NCBI GenBank assembly: GCA_045039925.1
Contig: CP108400.1
Location: 3,472,001-3,536,000, forward strand
DNA length: 64,000 bases
Direction of reading: 5' to 3'
DNA from: Yinghuangia sp045039925
GTDB taxonomy: Bacteria; Actinomycetota; Actinomycetes; Streptomycetales; Streptomycetaceae
The translations under genes and the position numbers were made by a program. A model generated the notes under the pieces. The model was given only the letters and a program-made list of their open reading frames with translations. It ran no database searches and was not told the DNA's origin. Position 1 is the stretch's first letter; the number at the start of each line of letters is the position of its first letter. Positions 8,086 through 16,458 of the stretch are shown here, one piece after another.

Positions 8086-8826
8086 TCACGCCCAGCGACC
8101 CGACGCGGCCATCAGTACGGAGGCCGCCGACACGCCCGCTGTGGACGTGCGCAGTACGGTCGGCCCGAGGCGGTACGCCCCGGCGCCCGCCTCCGCGAAG
8201 ACCGCAAGCTCGTCCGCGGCGACACCGCCCTCCGGCCCCACGACGAGCACGATGTCGCCGTCCGCCGGCACCGTGATCGCCGCAAGCGGCTCCGCCGCGG
8301 CCTCGTGCAGCACTCCTGCGAACGCCGCGTCCCGCAGCATCCCCGCGACCTGACGGGTCGTCATGAGCTCGGTCACCTCCGGCAGATGCACGCGCCGCGC
8401 CTGCTTGCCCGCCTCGCGGCCGGTGGACCGCCACTTGGCGAGCGACTTGGCACCGCGTTCGCCCTTCCACTGGGTGATGCACCGGGAGGCCGCCCACGGC
8501 ACGATCACGTCGACGCCGACCTCGGTCATGGTCTCCACGGCCAGTTCGCCGCGGTCTCCCTTGGGCAGCGCCTGGACGACGACGATGCGGGGCGCGGGCG
8601 GCGGCTCTTCGGTGCGCTCGCCGACGTCGACGTGCAGCGTGTCCTTGCCCTCGACGGCGGCGACGGTGCCGCGTACCGCGACGCCGCGCCCGTCCGTGAG
8701 GACGACCTCCTCCCCGACCGCGATGCGCCGCACGGTGACGGCGTGCCGGCCTTCCGCCCCGTCGAGAACCACCCGGCGGGCGGTGCGGAGGGCGGGGTCG
8801 TCGGTGAGGAAGACGGGGGCGCTCAT
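8086..8826 (-). CDS. rsmE: 16S rRNA m3U1498 methyltransferase RsmE
   Basis: A 246-aa SPOUT-class enzyme that methylates N3 of U1498 in 16S rRNA using S-adenosylmethionine. The N-terminal PUA-like domain (RRVVLDGAEGRHAVTVRR) is followed by the trefoil-knot domain with VVVQALPKGDRGELAVETMTEVG, VPWAASRC and the knot motifs LVVGPEGG and YRLGPTVLRTSTAG. It sits between the HIT gene and the nitronate monooxygenase-like gene, all on the minus strand, close to dnaJ-hrcA as in streptomycetes. No anomalies were seen. Confidence 0.96.
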   Translation of the reverse strand: MSAPVFLTDDPALRTARRVVLDGAEGRHAVTVRRIAVGEEVVLTDGRGVAVRGTVAAVEGKDTLHVDVGERTEEPPPAPRIVVVQALPKGDRGELAVETMTEVGVDVIVPWAASRCITQWKGERGAKSLAKWRSTGREAGKQARRVHLPEVTELMTTRQVAGMLRDAAFAGVLHEAAAEPLAAITVPADGDIVLVVGPEGGVAADELAVFAEAGAGAYRLGPTVLRTSTAGVSAASVLMAASGRWA

Positions 8827-9018
8827 CAGATCGGCTCCGGGGATGGGCGGGGCTGGGCGGGTGACGTTTGGGGGCGGCGGCTGTCGGGCGGGAGGCTGTC
8901 AGGTTGGTGACGGCCGGGTGGCTGCCACCGGGGTGGTGGAAGTCTGGGTGGGACCGGGCAGGCGGGGGCGGGGCGGCAGGGAACGGGTCGGGCCGGGGAG
9001 GTTCGGGGAGGCAGCGCG

Positions 9019-10077
9019 TCAACGGCCCTGTGCGGCGGCGAGTTCGTCGGCGAGGCGCTTGACCACGGTTGCCGCGGGCTCCTCGCGGGCGAGGCGCCAT
9101 CCCTGCCCGGCCCACAGCGCCATTGTCTCCGGGTCCCCCGCCTCCGCCGAGGCGCGCCGCAACGGGGCCGTGGCGTAGTGCACTTCGGGGTAGGCGGCCG
9201 GGGCGTGCGCGGTGTGCCGGGCGAGGAATCCGTTGACAAGCCCGCGCGCGAGGCGGCCGGAGAAGGCGCGGGTGAGGCGTGTGCGGTCGTACCGCGTGTC
9301 CGCAAGGGCGGCTTTGTAGGCGGCGGGCGCACCGCTCTCGGGGCAGCGCAGGAACGCGGTGCCGAGTTGCGCGGCGACGGCTCCAGCCGCGAGTACGGCG
9401 GCGATCTGGCCGCCGGTCATGATCCCGCCGGCCACGACGCAGGGGACGTCGGTGACCGCGCGCACGAGTCCGAGCAGCGCGAGAAGGCCGTACGGCTCGG
9501 CGTCGCCGTTGTCCCACCGTCCCTGGTGGGCGCCTGCCTCGCCGCCCTGCACGACCAGCAGGTCCGGCCCGGCCGCGGCGGCGCGTTCCGCCTCCTCCGG
9601 GGTGGTCACCGTGACGGCCGTGGCGGTGCCGCGGGCGCGGAAGTCCGCGAGAAGGCCGCGGTCGGGGCAGCCGAACGTGAACGACACCACCGGGACGGGG
9701 TCGGCCAGCAGCGCGGCGACCTTGGCGTCCCAGTCGTCGTCGAGCCCGTGCGGCGGCACGTCGCCGAGTTCCACGCCGAGTCGCGCGGCCTCCGGTGCCA
9801 GGCGGTCGCGGTACGCCCCGACCTGCGCGGCGACGACGCCCGCGGCCGCCTCCCCCGGCACGAACAGGTTGACGCCGAACGGCAGTCCCGTGGCCGCGCG
9901 CAGTTCGGTGATCTCGGCGGTCATCGCCGCCGCGGTCTTGTAGCCCGCCGCCAGGAACCCCAGCGCGCCCGCCTCGCACAGCGCCGCCGCGAGCGGGGGG
10001 CCGGAGGCGCCACCCGCCATGGGTGCCTGGACGAGTGGCATTCGCACGGGCAAGACGAAGTCGCCGTTCGCAACCAT
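9019..10077 (-). CDS. nitronate monooxygenase (2-nitropropane dioxygenase family)
   Basis: A 352-aa FMN-binding TIM-barrel enzyme that would oxidise alkyl nitronates such as propionate 3-nitronate. Diagnostic segments are PLVQAPMAGGASGPPLAAALCEAGALGFLAAGY at the N-terminus, LLVVQGGEAGAHQGRW, VVAGGIMTGGQIAAVLAAGA and the phosphate-binding AQLGTAFLRCPES. The length is normal. It lies between rsmE and dnaJ, separated from dnaJ by 332 bp with a strong terminator, so it is probably transcribed from its own promoter and may be cotranscribed with rsmE, 192 bp downstream. The true substrate cannot be inferred. Confidence 0.88.
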   Translation of the reverse strand: MVANGDFVLPVRMPLVQAPMAGGASGPPLAAALCEAGALGFLAAGYKTAAAMTAEITELRAATGLPFGVNLFVPGEAAAGVVAAQVGAYRDRLAPEAARLGVELGDVPPHGLDDDWDAKVAALLADPVPVVSFTFGCPDRGLLADFRARGTATAVTVTTPEEAERAAAAGPDLLVVQGGEAGAHQGRWDNGDAEPYGLLALLGLVRAVTDVPCVVAGGIMTGGQIAAVLAAGAVAAQLGTAFLRCPESGAPAAYKAALADTRYDRTRLTRAFSGRLARGLVNGFLARHTAHAPAAYPEVHYATAPLRRASAEAGDPETMALWAGQGWRLAREEPAATVVKRLADELAAAQGR

Positions 10078-10409
10078 CTACTGCGCCTCCTGCGATGGGG
10101 CGGGCACGCCTGTCACGACGACGACCGTACGCCTGGGTGTGCGCGGGGGGCGACAACGCGCGCAATCTGGGGGCGGTCGGCGGGCGTGTGTCGAACATGG
10201 TCCGACGGGTGACGGGTGGCCCCCCTGTGGCCAGTCAACCAGCGGCTGGGGAAATTGGTGCCCGAGTGGTGCCCAGGTGGCTCCTGGGTGGCGCTGGGGG
10301 CAGGGAGCACCCAGAGAACGCCTGTTCGGGGCTGGACGGTCGTAGGGGCGGGTCCGTTGGGACCCGCCCCTACCGCTTGCTGTTGTGGCCGTTGTGTCCG
10401 GGCGCGGAC
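10078..10409. other. intergenic region between dnaJ and the NMO gene
   Basis: A 332-bp stretch without a convincing gene. It holds the dnaJ terminator (10342-10373) and, nearer the monooxygenase start, G-rich runs and several copies of GGTGGC/GGTGCC-like words around 10215-10300. No RNA gene or riboswitch fold was recognised. Confidence 0.6.
10342..10373 (-). terminator. terminator hairpin after dnaJ
   Basis: A perfect 14-bp stem (GTAGGGGCGGGTCC and its complement) closes a GTTG loop 37 bp downstream of the dnaJ stop. There is no U-run, which is common in GC-rich actinomycetes. Confidence 0.85.
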
Positions 10410-11540
10410 TCAGCGGCCGTTGAAGGCGTCCTTCAGGCGGGAGAACAGCCCCTGCTGCCCCGGGGAGAACTGGCCCTGGGGCCGTTCCTCCGCCCGCAAC
10501 TTCGCGAGCCTGCGCAGGAGTTCCTCCTGCTCCGGGTCGAGCTTCGACGGCGTCTGCACTTCGACGTGCACCAGGAGGTCGCCCCGGCCGCCGCCCCGCA
10601 GGTGCGTGATGCCGCGGCCGTGCAGCGGGATGGACTGGCCGGACTGGGTGCCCGGCCGGATGTCGATCTCGGCGACGCCGTCCAGCGTCTCCAGCGGCAC
10701 CTTCGTGCCGAGGGCCGCGGCCGTCATCGGGATGGTGACAGTGCAGTGCAGGTCGTCGCCCCGGCGCTGGAACGTCGTGTGCGGGACCTCGGCGATCTCC
10801 ACGTACAGGTCGCCCGCCGGACCGCCGCCCGGGCCGACCTCGCCCTCGCCCGCGAGCTGGATGCGGGTGCCGGAGTCGACGCCCGCCGGGATCTTGACGG
10901 TGAGCGTGCGGCGCGCCCGTACGCGTCCGTCGCCCGCGCACTCGGGGCACGGGCTCGGCACGACGGTGCCGAACCCCTGGCACTGCGGGCACGGACGGGA
11001 CGTCATGACCTGGCCGAGGAACGACCGCGTGACCTGGCTGACCTCGCCGCGGCCCCGGCACATGTCACACGTCTGCGCGGTGGTGCCCGGTGCGGCGCCC
11101 TCGCCGTTGCAGGTGTTGCAGGTGACCGCGGTGTCGACCTGGATCTCCCGGGTCGTGCCGAACGCCGCCTCCTCCAGCTGCACCTCGATGCGGATCATGG
11201 CGTCCTGGCCCCGGCGGGTGCGCGAGCGCGGACCGCGCTGGCTGGCCTGGCCGAAGAAGGCGTCCATGATGTCGCTGAAGCCGAAGCCCGCGCCGAAGCC
11301 GCCACCGGGCCCGGCGCCCGCGCCGCCGAGCGGGTCGCCGCCGAGGTCGTACATCTGCCGCTTCTGAGGGTCCGAGAGGACCTCGTACGCGGCGTTGATC
11401 TCCTTGAAGCGCTCTTGCGTCTTGGGGTCCGGATTCACATCCGGGTGGAGTTCGCGGGCGAGGCGGCGGAAGGCCTTCTTGATCTCCTCGGGCGTGGCAT
11501 CGCGCCGAACACCCAGGACCTCGTAGTAATCAGTGGTCAA
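10410..11540 (-). CDS. dnaJ: molecular chaperone DnaJ (DnaJ2 type)
   Basis: A 376-aa type I J-protein. Residues 1-68 form the J domain with the HPD motif (LARELHPDVNPD). A Gly/Phe-rich linker follows (about 70-95), then four CxxCxGxG-type zinc repeats (CNTCNGEG, CDMCRGRG, CPQCQGFG, CPECAGDG) and the C-terminal substrate-binding domains. It stimulates DnaK ATPase and presents unfolded clients. The start is a TTG at 11540 that abuts the hrcA TAG stop with no gap; GCGGAG 6 bp upstream lies inside hrcA, so translation is coupled. Heat regulation is expected through the CIRCE site before hrcA. Confidence 0.95.
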   Translation of the reverse strand: MTTDYYEVLGVRRDATPEEIKKAFRRLARELHPDVNPDPKTQERFKEINAAYEVLSDPQKRQMYDLGGDPLGGAGAGPGGGFGAGFGFSDIMDAFFGQASQRGPRSRTRRGQDAMIRIEVQLEEAAFGTTREIQVDTAVTCNTCNGEGAAPGTTAQTCDMCRGRGEVSQVTRSFLGQVMTSRPCPQCQGFGTVVPSPCPECAGDGRVRARRTLTVKIPAGVDSGTRIQLAGEGEVGPGGGPAGDLYVEIAEVPHTTFQRRGDDLHCTVTIPMTAAALGTKVPLETLDGVAEIDIRPGTQSGQSIPLHGRGITHLRGGGRGDLLVHVEVQTPSKLDPEQEELLRRLAKLRAEERPQGQFSPGQQGLFSRLKDAFNGR

Positions 11541-12557
11541 CTACGACTCCGCGAGAATCTGTCCGACGTACCGTGCCACGGCGCGTACCGCTCCCATCGT
11601 TCCGGGGTAGTCCATCCTGGTCGGCCCGAGCACGCCGAGTTTGGCGAGGGCCTCGTCCCCGCTGCCGTACCCGACGGACACCACCGAGGTGGCGGCCAGT
11701 CCCTCGTGCATGTTCTCGTGGCCGATGCGCACCACCATGGCAGGCTCGGTGGCCTCCCCGAGCAGGCGCAGGAGCACGACGTGCTCCTCCAGGGCTTCGA
11801 GTACCGGGCGGATCGTCATCGGGAAGTCGGTGCCGAACCGGGTGAGGTTCGCGGTTCCCGCGAGGACGACCCGCTCTTCCTGCTGCTCCACGAGGGTGTC
11901 GAGCAGGGCGGCGAGGACTGTGGTGACGATCGGCCGCTCCTCGGCCGTGAAGGACTCGCCGAGGTCCTGCACCAGCAGGGCGACGTCGGCGAAGCGCTTG
12001 CCGACGACGACGCCGTTGATCCGGCCCCGCAGGTCGGCGAGCAGGGTGTCGCCGATCGGGCCGGGCGCGTCCAGCACGCGCTGTTCGACCCGCCCGGTGT
12101 TGGTGATGAGCACCAGCATGATCCGGGTCGGTGCCAGGGTCAGCAGCTCGACGTGCCGGATGGTCGACCGGGTGAGGGACGGGTACTGCACCACCGCGAC
12201 CTGGTGGGTCAGCTGGGCGAGCAGGCGCACGGTGCGGCCGACGACGTCGTCGAGGTCCACGGCGCCGTCGAGGAAGAGCTGGATCGCCCGGCGTTCGGGC
12301 GTGGAGAGCGGTTTGATGCCCGCGAGCCGGTCGACGAAGAGGCGGTAGCCCTTGTCGGTGGGTACGCGGCCCGCGCTGGTGTGGGGCTGGGTGATGTACC
12401 CCTCCTCCTCCAGCGCGGCCATGTCGTTGCGGATGGTCGCCGGGGAGACCCCGAGGTTGTGCCGTTCCGCGAGAGCCTTGGATCCGACGGGCTCGTGCGT
12501 CGCCACGTAGTCCTGCACGATGGCGCGCAGCACGTCGAGCTTGCGGTCGTCGAGCAC
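11541..12557 (-). CDS. hrcA: heat-inducible transcriptional repressor HrcA
   Basis: A 338-aa repressor of heat-shock genes that binds CIRCE operators and depends on GroEL for activity. The N-terminal winged helix (VLDDRKLDVLRAIVQDYV, GVSPATIRNDMAALEEEGYI) is followed by HTSAGRVPTDKGYRLFVD, the hallmark of HrcA, and a GAF-like dimerisation region. I start at GTG 12557 because GGGAGG lies 8 bp upstream; another in-frame GTG at 12566 overlaps that site. The CIRCE element ends 22 bp upstream of this start, so the hrcA-dnaJ operon is autoregulated. Confidence 0.95.
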   Translation of the reverse strand: MLDDRKLDVLRAIVQDYVATHEPVGSKALAERHNLGVSPATIRNDMAALEEEGYITQPHTSAGRVPTDKGYRLFVDRLAGIKPLSTPERRAIQLFLDGAVDLDDVVGRTVRLLAQLTHQVAVVQYPSLTRSTIRHVELLTLAPTRIMLVLITNTGRVEQRVLDAPGPIGDTLLADLRGRINGVVVGKRFADVALLVQDLGESFTAEERPIVTTVLAALLDTLVEQQEERVVLAGTANLTRFGTDFPMTIRPVLEALEEHVVLLRLLGEATEPAMVVRIGHENMHEGLAATSVVSVGYGSGDEALAKLGVLGPTRMDYPGTMGAVRAVARYVGQILAES

Positions 12558-12579
12558 CGTGCGCACCTCCCTGACCTGC

Positions 12580-12606
12580 CTGGCACTCCGCTTACTGGAG
12601 TGCCAG
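12580..12606. promoter_or_regulatory. CIRCE operator
   Basis: Inverted repeat CTGGCACTC - 9 bp - GAGTGCCAG, matching the CIRCE consensus TTAGCACTC-N9-GAGTGCTAA in 7 of 9 positions per arm, with the canonical 9-bp spacer. It lies immediately upstream of hrcA and is its own target. It could also affect the divergent gene at 12660. Confidence 0.93.
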
Positions 12607-12659
12607 TGTACGGCGACGCCGATGCGTCCGTACCCTGCCGTCTGTGGAAGGGTCGCAGG

Positions 12660-13580
12660 ATGGTACACGCGGAACATGACGAATGGACTCGTTGGGGGCC
12701 TGTCGCACCCGGGGTGTTCGTCGCGCGGCTGCCCGAACTGGACCTGAACGTCGTCGCGGTGGCGGGGGCCGACGGCTTCGCGCTCGTCGACACCGGCTCC
12801 TACGAGCGCGAGACGCGGGGGCTCCTCGCGGGCCTTGAGCGCATGCTCTCGGAGCACGGTCTCCCCTATCGCGCGCTGGCAGTGGTGAACACCCACGGTC
12901 ACTTCGACCACTGCTATGGCAACGCAGAAGTCCTGCGGCAGTTCCCGGACGCCGAGGTCGTCGGCCACGCGGCACTCGCGGCCTACCTCGCCGAGTGGGG
13001 CGAGCAGGGCCGTGCGGACGCGGTGCGCCACGGCATGCCCGCGGAGGACATGGCGGCGGTACGCATTGTGCCGCCCACGCACCCGGTGCCCGGCGCCGGT
13101 GAGGTCTACCACCTCGGCGGCGATCGCCGGCTGGTTCTCGAACCGATTCCCGAAGGCGCGCACACCGCCGCCGACCTGGCCGTATATGTGCCGCACTGCG
13201 GCCTGCTGCTGACCGGCGACCTGGTGGAGCAGTCCGGCCCGCCGTCCTGCGGCCCCGACTCGTTCCCCTTCACCTGGCCGGACGCGATCCGGCGTGCGCT
13301 CGACATCGCCCTGTCCCCGGAGGACCAGGACGTCGGCGGGGACGTCGGCGAGGTGCTGCGTGTGGTCCCCGGGCACGGCGACCTGGTCACCGCGCGTTTC
13401 GCCGCGGACCAGCAGCGGGAGATCGCCGGCGTCGTCGCCGAGTTGCGCCGCTGGCACCGGCGGCGCGTCCCGGCCGCCGAGGCGGTGGCCCGCGGCGAAT
13501 GGCCGTGGGACGAAGCCGCCGTCGGGCGCTTCGCGGCGCGCGGCTACCGGCTGCTGGACCTCGCCGAACGGCGCGCCTGA
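12660..13580 (+). CDS. MBL-fold metallo-hydrolase
   Basis: A 306-aa metallo-beta-lactamase superfamily hydrolase. The zinc motif VVNTHGHFDHCYGN (HxHxDH), a later His in IPEGAHTAADLAVYVP, the Asp in LLLTGDLVEQ and the terminal VVPGHGDLV provide a full set of ligands for two metals. The C-terminal 60 residues are helical and resemble the tail of hydrolases acting on thioesters or phosphodiesters, but the substrate is unknown. It is divergent from hrcA and shares the intergenic region with the CIRCE element. ATG 12660 is preceded by a purine-rich stretch (GGAAGGGTCGCAGG). Confidence 0.85.
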   Translation: MVHAEHDEWTRWGPVAPGVFVARLPELDLNVVAVAGADGFALVDTGSYERETRGLLAGLERMLSEHGLPYRALAVVNTHGHFDHCYGNAEVLRQFPDAEVVGHAALAAYLAEWGEQGRADAVRHGMPAEDMAAVRIVPPTHPVPGAGEVYHLGGDRRLVLEPIPEGAHTAADLAVYVPHCGLLLTGDLVEQSGPPSCGPDSFPFTWPDAIRRALDIALSPEDQDVGGDVGEVLRVVPGHGDLVTARFAADQQREIAGVVAELRRWHRRRVPAAEAVARGEWPWDEAAVGRFAARGYRLLDLAERRA

Positions 13581-13617
13581 ACGGGTGACGGCGGCCGGGC
13601 CGCTAGCGTCGGGCGCT

Positions 13618-14460
13618 ATGCGCAGCAGGAGTTACGGGCCCGATCTGACGCCGCCGTGGAAGAAGCCCAAGGCGGTTCCCGAGGTGGAGGCCGACCGGGA
13701 CCTGGTGGTCGAGGAGGTCGAGACCGGGTTCTGCGGTGCGGTCGTGCGGGTGGAGAAGACCCCGGAGGGGTTCACCGTCACGCTGGAGGACCGGCACGGC
13801 AAGCTGCGCGTGTTCCCGATGGAGCCGCGCGGGTTCATGGTGGACGGCGCCGTCGTCACGCTGGTGCGGCCGCGGGGGGCGCAGACGGCGCCGGTGCGGC
13901 CTACGCGTACGGCCTCCGGCTCGGTCGCGGTGCACGGCGCGAAGGCGCGGGTGGCGCGCGCCGGGCGCATCTACGTCGAGGGGCGGCACGACGCGGAGTT
14001 GGTCGAGCGCGTGTGGGGCGACGACCTGCGCATCGAGGGCGTGGTCGTGGAGTTCCTCGAGGGCGTCGACGATCTCCCGGCGGTGGTACGCGGGTTCCGG
14101 CCCGGCCCGGGCCGCCGGCTCGGCGTGCTGGTCGACCACCTGGTGGCGGGCTCGAAGGAGAGCCGGATCGCCGCCGAGGTGGCCGCGGGGCCGTACGGGG
14201 CCGATGTGCTGGTCACCGGGCACCCGTTCATCGACATCTGGCAGGCCGTCAAGCCGTCGGTGCTGGGCATCGGCAGGTGGCCCGAGGTGCCGCGCGGGGT
14301 GGTGTGGAAGGACGGCGTGAACGCGGCGCTGGGGCGTACCACGTCCACCGGCGAGACGTGGCGCTGGATCCTGTCGCACGTCGACTCGTACCAGGACCTG
14401 GAGCCCGCGCTGCTCGGCCGCGTGGAGGAGCTGATCGATTTCGTCACCGCTCCGGAATGA
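13618..14460 (+). CDS. DUF3097 family protein
   Basis: A 280-aa conserved actinobacterial protein of unknown function. It begins with MRSRSYGPDLTPPWKK, contains a small beta-rich N-terminal domain (GFCGAVVRVEKTPEGFTVTLEDRHG) and a C-terminal domain with RIYVEGRHDAELVERVWGDD that looks like a Toprim-type fold (E, and DxD-like HPFIDIWQAVKP later). Members are found near hemW and hrcA in actinobacteria, and here it is the last gene before the accessory block. Toprim assignment is inference from the GRHDAELVE-type motif; an activity cannot be stated. Confidence 0.85.
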   Translation: MRSRSYGPDLTPPWKKPKAVPEVEADRDLVVEEVETGFCGAVVRVEKTPEGFTVTLEDRHGKLRVFPMEPRGFMVDGAVVTLVRPRGAQTAPVRPTRTASGSVAVHGAKARVARAGRIYVEGRHDAELVERVWGDDLRIEGVVVEFLEGVDDLPAVVRGFRPGPGRRLGVLVDHLVAGSKESRIAAEVAAGPYGADVLVTGHPFIDIWQAVKPSVLGIGRWPEVPRGVVWKDGVNAALGRTTSTGETWRWILSHVDSYQDLEPALLGRVEELIDFVTAPE

Positions 14461-14542
14461 CGGAATGGCGGAATCCACGAACTCCCGGGCCGCAACAAAT
14501 TGTTAACAAGTGTCCACGTGGCAAGACGGCACGCCGCGATTG

Positions 14543-14572
14543 TTGACCCGATAAACCGGTTCCTGACACAGT
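14543..14572 (+). promoter_or_regulatory. candidate promoter for the leader peptide and operon
   Basis: TTGACC (14543-14548) and CACAGT (14567-14572) are separated by 18 bp. Transcription would begin about 8 bp later, at or just before the GTG of the leader peptide, which fits a leaderless message. The -10 match is weak. Confidence 0.4.
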
Positions 14573-14579
14573 CGACGAC

Positions 14580-14681
14580 GTGAGTTCGGACCGTCGGCCC
14601 CGGGGGGCCTCCCAAGCCCTCGTCTCGCGCCGCCACATCGACTTCTGTCGAGTCGCGGGCGCCATCTGTGCCGTTCGCTGA
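14580..14681 (+). CDS. Cys-containing leader peptide (sulfur-responsive uORF)
   Basis: A 33-codon open frame from GTG 14580 to TGA 14681, ending in HIDFCRVAGAICAVR. It has Arg-Arg before HIDFCR and Cys codons (TGT) near the C-terminus, the layout of short leader peptides found ahead of sulfur-assimilation and sulfonate/sulfate-ester operons in streptomycetes. Ribosome stalling at the Cys codons when cysteine is scarce would change downstream RNA folding or translation. Its position 192 bp before an ABC transporter/sulfatase operon supports this. There is no clear ribosome site, and a leaderless start is likely. It is too short for normal gene finders. Confidence 0.75.
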   Translation: MSSDRRPRGASQALVSRRHIDFCRVAGAICAVR

Positions 14682-14800
14682 CGCTTTCCCGCCGCAGCGC
14701 GGCTGACTCCTTCCTCTTCCTGACCCGGCGCTTTTCCACGCCGTAGTCCCCTTTTCCTTCGGCCTTTTCGGCTTTCGGCTCTTCGGCTTTCCCGGCTTCC

Positions 14801-14824
14801 GCCTGCGGTGGTTTCCCCGCAGGC
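14801..14824 (+). promoter_or_regulatory. hairpin upstream of the solute-binding protein gene
   Basis: An 8-bp perfect stem (GCCTGCGG / CCGCAGGC) with an 8-nt loop, 50 bp before the start of the binding-protein gene and 119 bp after the leader peptide stop. It is a candidate attenuator or stability element. No U-run follows, so simple termination is uncertain. Confidence 0.45.
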
Positions 14825-14873
14825 GCGTCCGCCGCTGCCCCGAAATGCCTCCACCGCTCAGAGGAGCTTCGCC

Positions 14874-16442
14874 ATGTCCGTTTCCTCCCTTGCCACCAGC
14901 CGCCGGACCCTGTTGCGCGCCGCGGGGGCCGGTGCCGTCCTGCTGGGTCTGGCCGGGTGCAAGTCCGCGGTCGACGAGGGCAATTCGTCGCCGGCGGGGG
15001 CGAGCGGCGCCCCGCGGAAGGGCGGCACGCTGCAGATAGGCAGTCTGTTCGACTTCACTCCCGCGCTGCTCTACACGCAGAGTTCCTTCTCCGTGCTGGC
15101 GCGGCTGGTGTTCAACACGCTGACCGCCTACGACAAGAACCTCAATCCGCAGCCGCAGCTGGCGAAGTCGTGGCAGGTGGCGGCGGACGGCACGAGCGTG
15201 ACCTTCCAATTGCGCGAGGGTGTGAAGTTCCATTCCGGGCGGCCTTTCACCGCCGAGGACGTGGTCTTCGCGGTGAACAACCTCAAGGATCCCAAGCGCA
15301 GCGCGCAGTTGCGGGCGACCGCCGCGGTCGTCTCCGACATCACGGTCGTCAGCCCGACCGAACTGACGCTCAAGCTCGCGCACCCGGTGAGCAACCTCTT
15401 CGACCTCTTCGAGTTCATGTTGATCACCGACCGTGAGACGGTCGAGGACGCGGTGCTCGGCAAGAAGCTGATCGGCACCGGGCCTTTCGTCTTCAAGAAC
15501 TGGACGCCGGGCGCGTCGATATCGTTCGCGAAGAACCCCGAATACTTCGTGCCCGAGCGCCCGTACTTCGACAACGTCGAGGTCCGCATCATCCCGCAGC
15601 CGGACTCGCTGATCGCCGCGCTGCGCGGCAAGCAGATCCAACTGGCCGTCGGCGCGAGCGGGCGGGACCTGGCCTCGGTCAAGTCCGACAGCCAGTTCGC
15701 GATCCAGGAGTTCGACACCGGCGGCGGCGCGTTCTACGTCGGTGCCAACGTGTCGGTGAAGCCGCTCGACGACAAGCGTGTGCGCCAGGCGATCTCGTAC
15801 GCGATCGACCGCGACCGCATCGTGCAGCAGGGCCTCGCCGGCTACGGCCTGGCGTCGTCGGCCCCGTGGCCGAAGTCCTCGCCCGCGTATTCGGACGCCA
15901 CCGCGCGCCGGTACGCACACGACCCGGCGCGTGCGAAGGCGCTGCTGGCAGAGGCGGGCCAGCCGAGCCTCGACCTGCCGCTGGCGTTCCTCAGCACCTC
16001 GTCCGCGGTCGCGCAGATGATCCAGTTCGACCTCCAGCAGGTCGGCATCAAGACCACGCTGGAACCCCTGGACCCGGCCAAGTTCCAGGCCCAGCTGATC
16101 AGTCAGACGATGCCCGCGCTGTGGGCGGGCATCCACGGGTTCGCCCAGCTCCACCCCTCGACCCTGGCGGTCAGCGCCTACCCGTTCAACGAGGCCAAGA
16201 ACTCCTCGAAGTTCTCCGACCCGCGCTACACGGAGATCGTGCAGCGGGCGTGGCGGCAGGCGGACCCGGCGAGCGCGCAGGCGAAGGCCGCGTACCAGGA
16301 CCTGAGCGAAGTGCTGCTCGACCAGCAGTTCGTCATCGACCTCGTGGTGCTGGCGAATCTGCACGCCACGACGGCCGACCTCCAGGGCGTCGGGCAGAAC
16401 GAGTTCTCCGCGCTGAATCTCGACGACGCCTATCTGGCGTGA
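14874..16442 (+). CDS. ABC transporter solute-binding lipoprotein (SBP family 5)
   Basis: A 522-aa extracytoplasmic binding protein of the peptide/nickel/oligosaccharide class. The signal region has a twin-arginine motif (SRRTLLRAAG) and lipobox LAGC, with the anchored Cys at residue 29. The mature part shows the family segments LAKSWQVAADGTSVTFQLREGVKFHSGRPFTAEDVVFAVNNL and IGTGPFVFKNW. It starts at ATG 14874 after GAGGAG and is first in a five-gene operon with two permeases, a fused ATPase and a sulfatase. The company of a sulfatase suggests uptake of a sulfate ester or its product; the ligand is unknown. The Cys leader peptide upstream suggests sulfur control. Confidence 0.93.
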   Translation: MSVSSLATSRRTLLRAAGAGAVLLGLAGCKSAVDEGNSSPAGASGAPRKGGTLQIGSLFDFTPALLYTQSSFSVLARLVFNTLTAYDKNLNPQPQLAKSWQVAADGTSVTFQLREGVKFHSGRPFTAEDVVFAVNNLKDPKRSAQLRATAAVVSDITVVSPTELTLKLAHPVSNLFDLFEFMLITDRETVEDAVLGKKLIGTGPFVFKNWTPGASISFAKNPEYFVPERPYFDNVEVRIIPQPDSLIAALRGKQIQLAVGASGRDLASVKSDSQFAIQEFDTGGGAFYVGANVSVKPLDDKRVRQAISYAIDRDRIVQQGLAGYGLASSAPWPKSSPAYSDATARRYAHDPARAKALLAEAGQPSLDLPLAFLSTSSAVAQMIQFDLQQVGIKTTLEPLDPAKFQAQLISQTMPALWAGIHGFAQLHPSTLAVSAYPFNEAKNSSKFSDPRYTEIVQRAWRQADPASAQAKAAYQDLSEVLLDQQFVIDLVVLANLHATTADLQGVGQNEFSALNLDDAYLA

Positions 16443-16458
16443 CGGGAGACCTGCGACC

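Larger units (their letters stand above)
14461..14873 (+). other. regulatory leader region of the transporter/sulfatase operon
   Basis: A 413-bp region upstream of the solute-binding protein. It contains an AT-richer stretch (14490-14560) with a candidate promoter, a Cys-containing leader peptide (14580-14681), a pyrimidine-rich stretch with repeated TTCGGCTTT-like words (about 14757-14795) and a hairpin at 14801-14824. No known riboswitch was recognised. Confidence 0.7.

Noticed and set aside
10023..13580. Very long plus-strand open frame across dnaJ and hrcA
   Set aside because: Only its last part (12660-13580) is a real MBL-fold gene; the rest is a GC-rich shadow of dnaJ and hrcA with no family similarity.
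14461..14873. SAM or other known riboswitch
   Set aside because: No conserved core of a known sulfur riboswitch could be found; the Cys leader peptide explains the region better.
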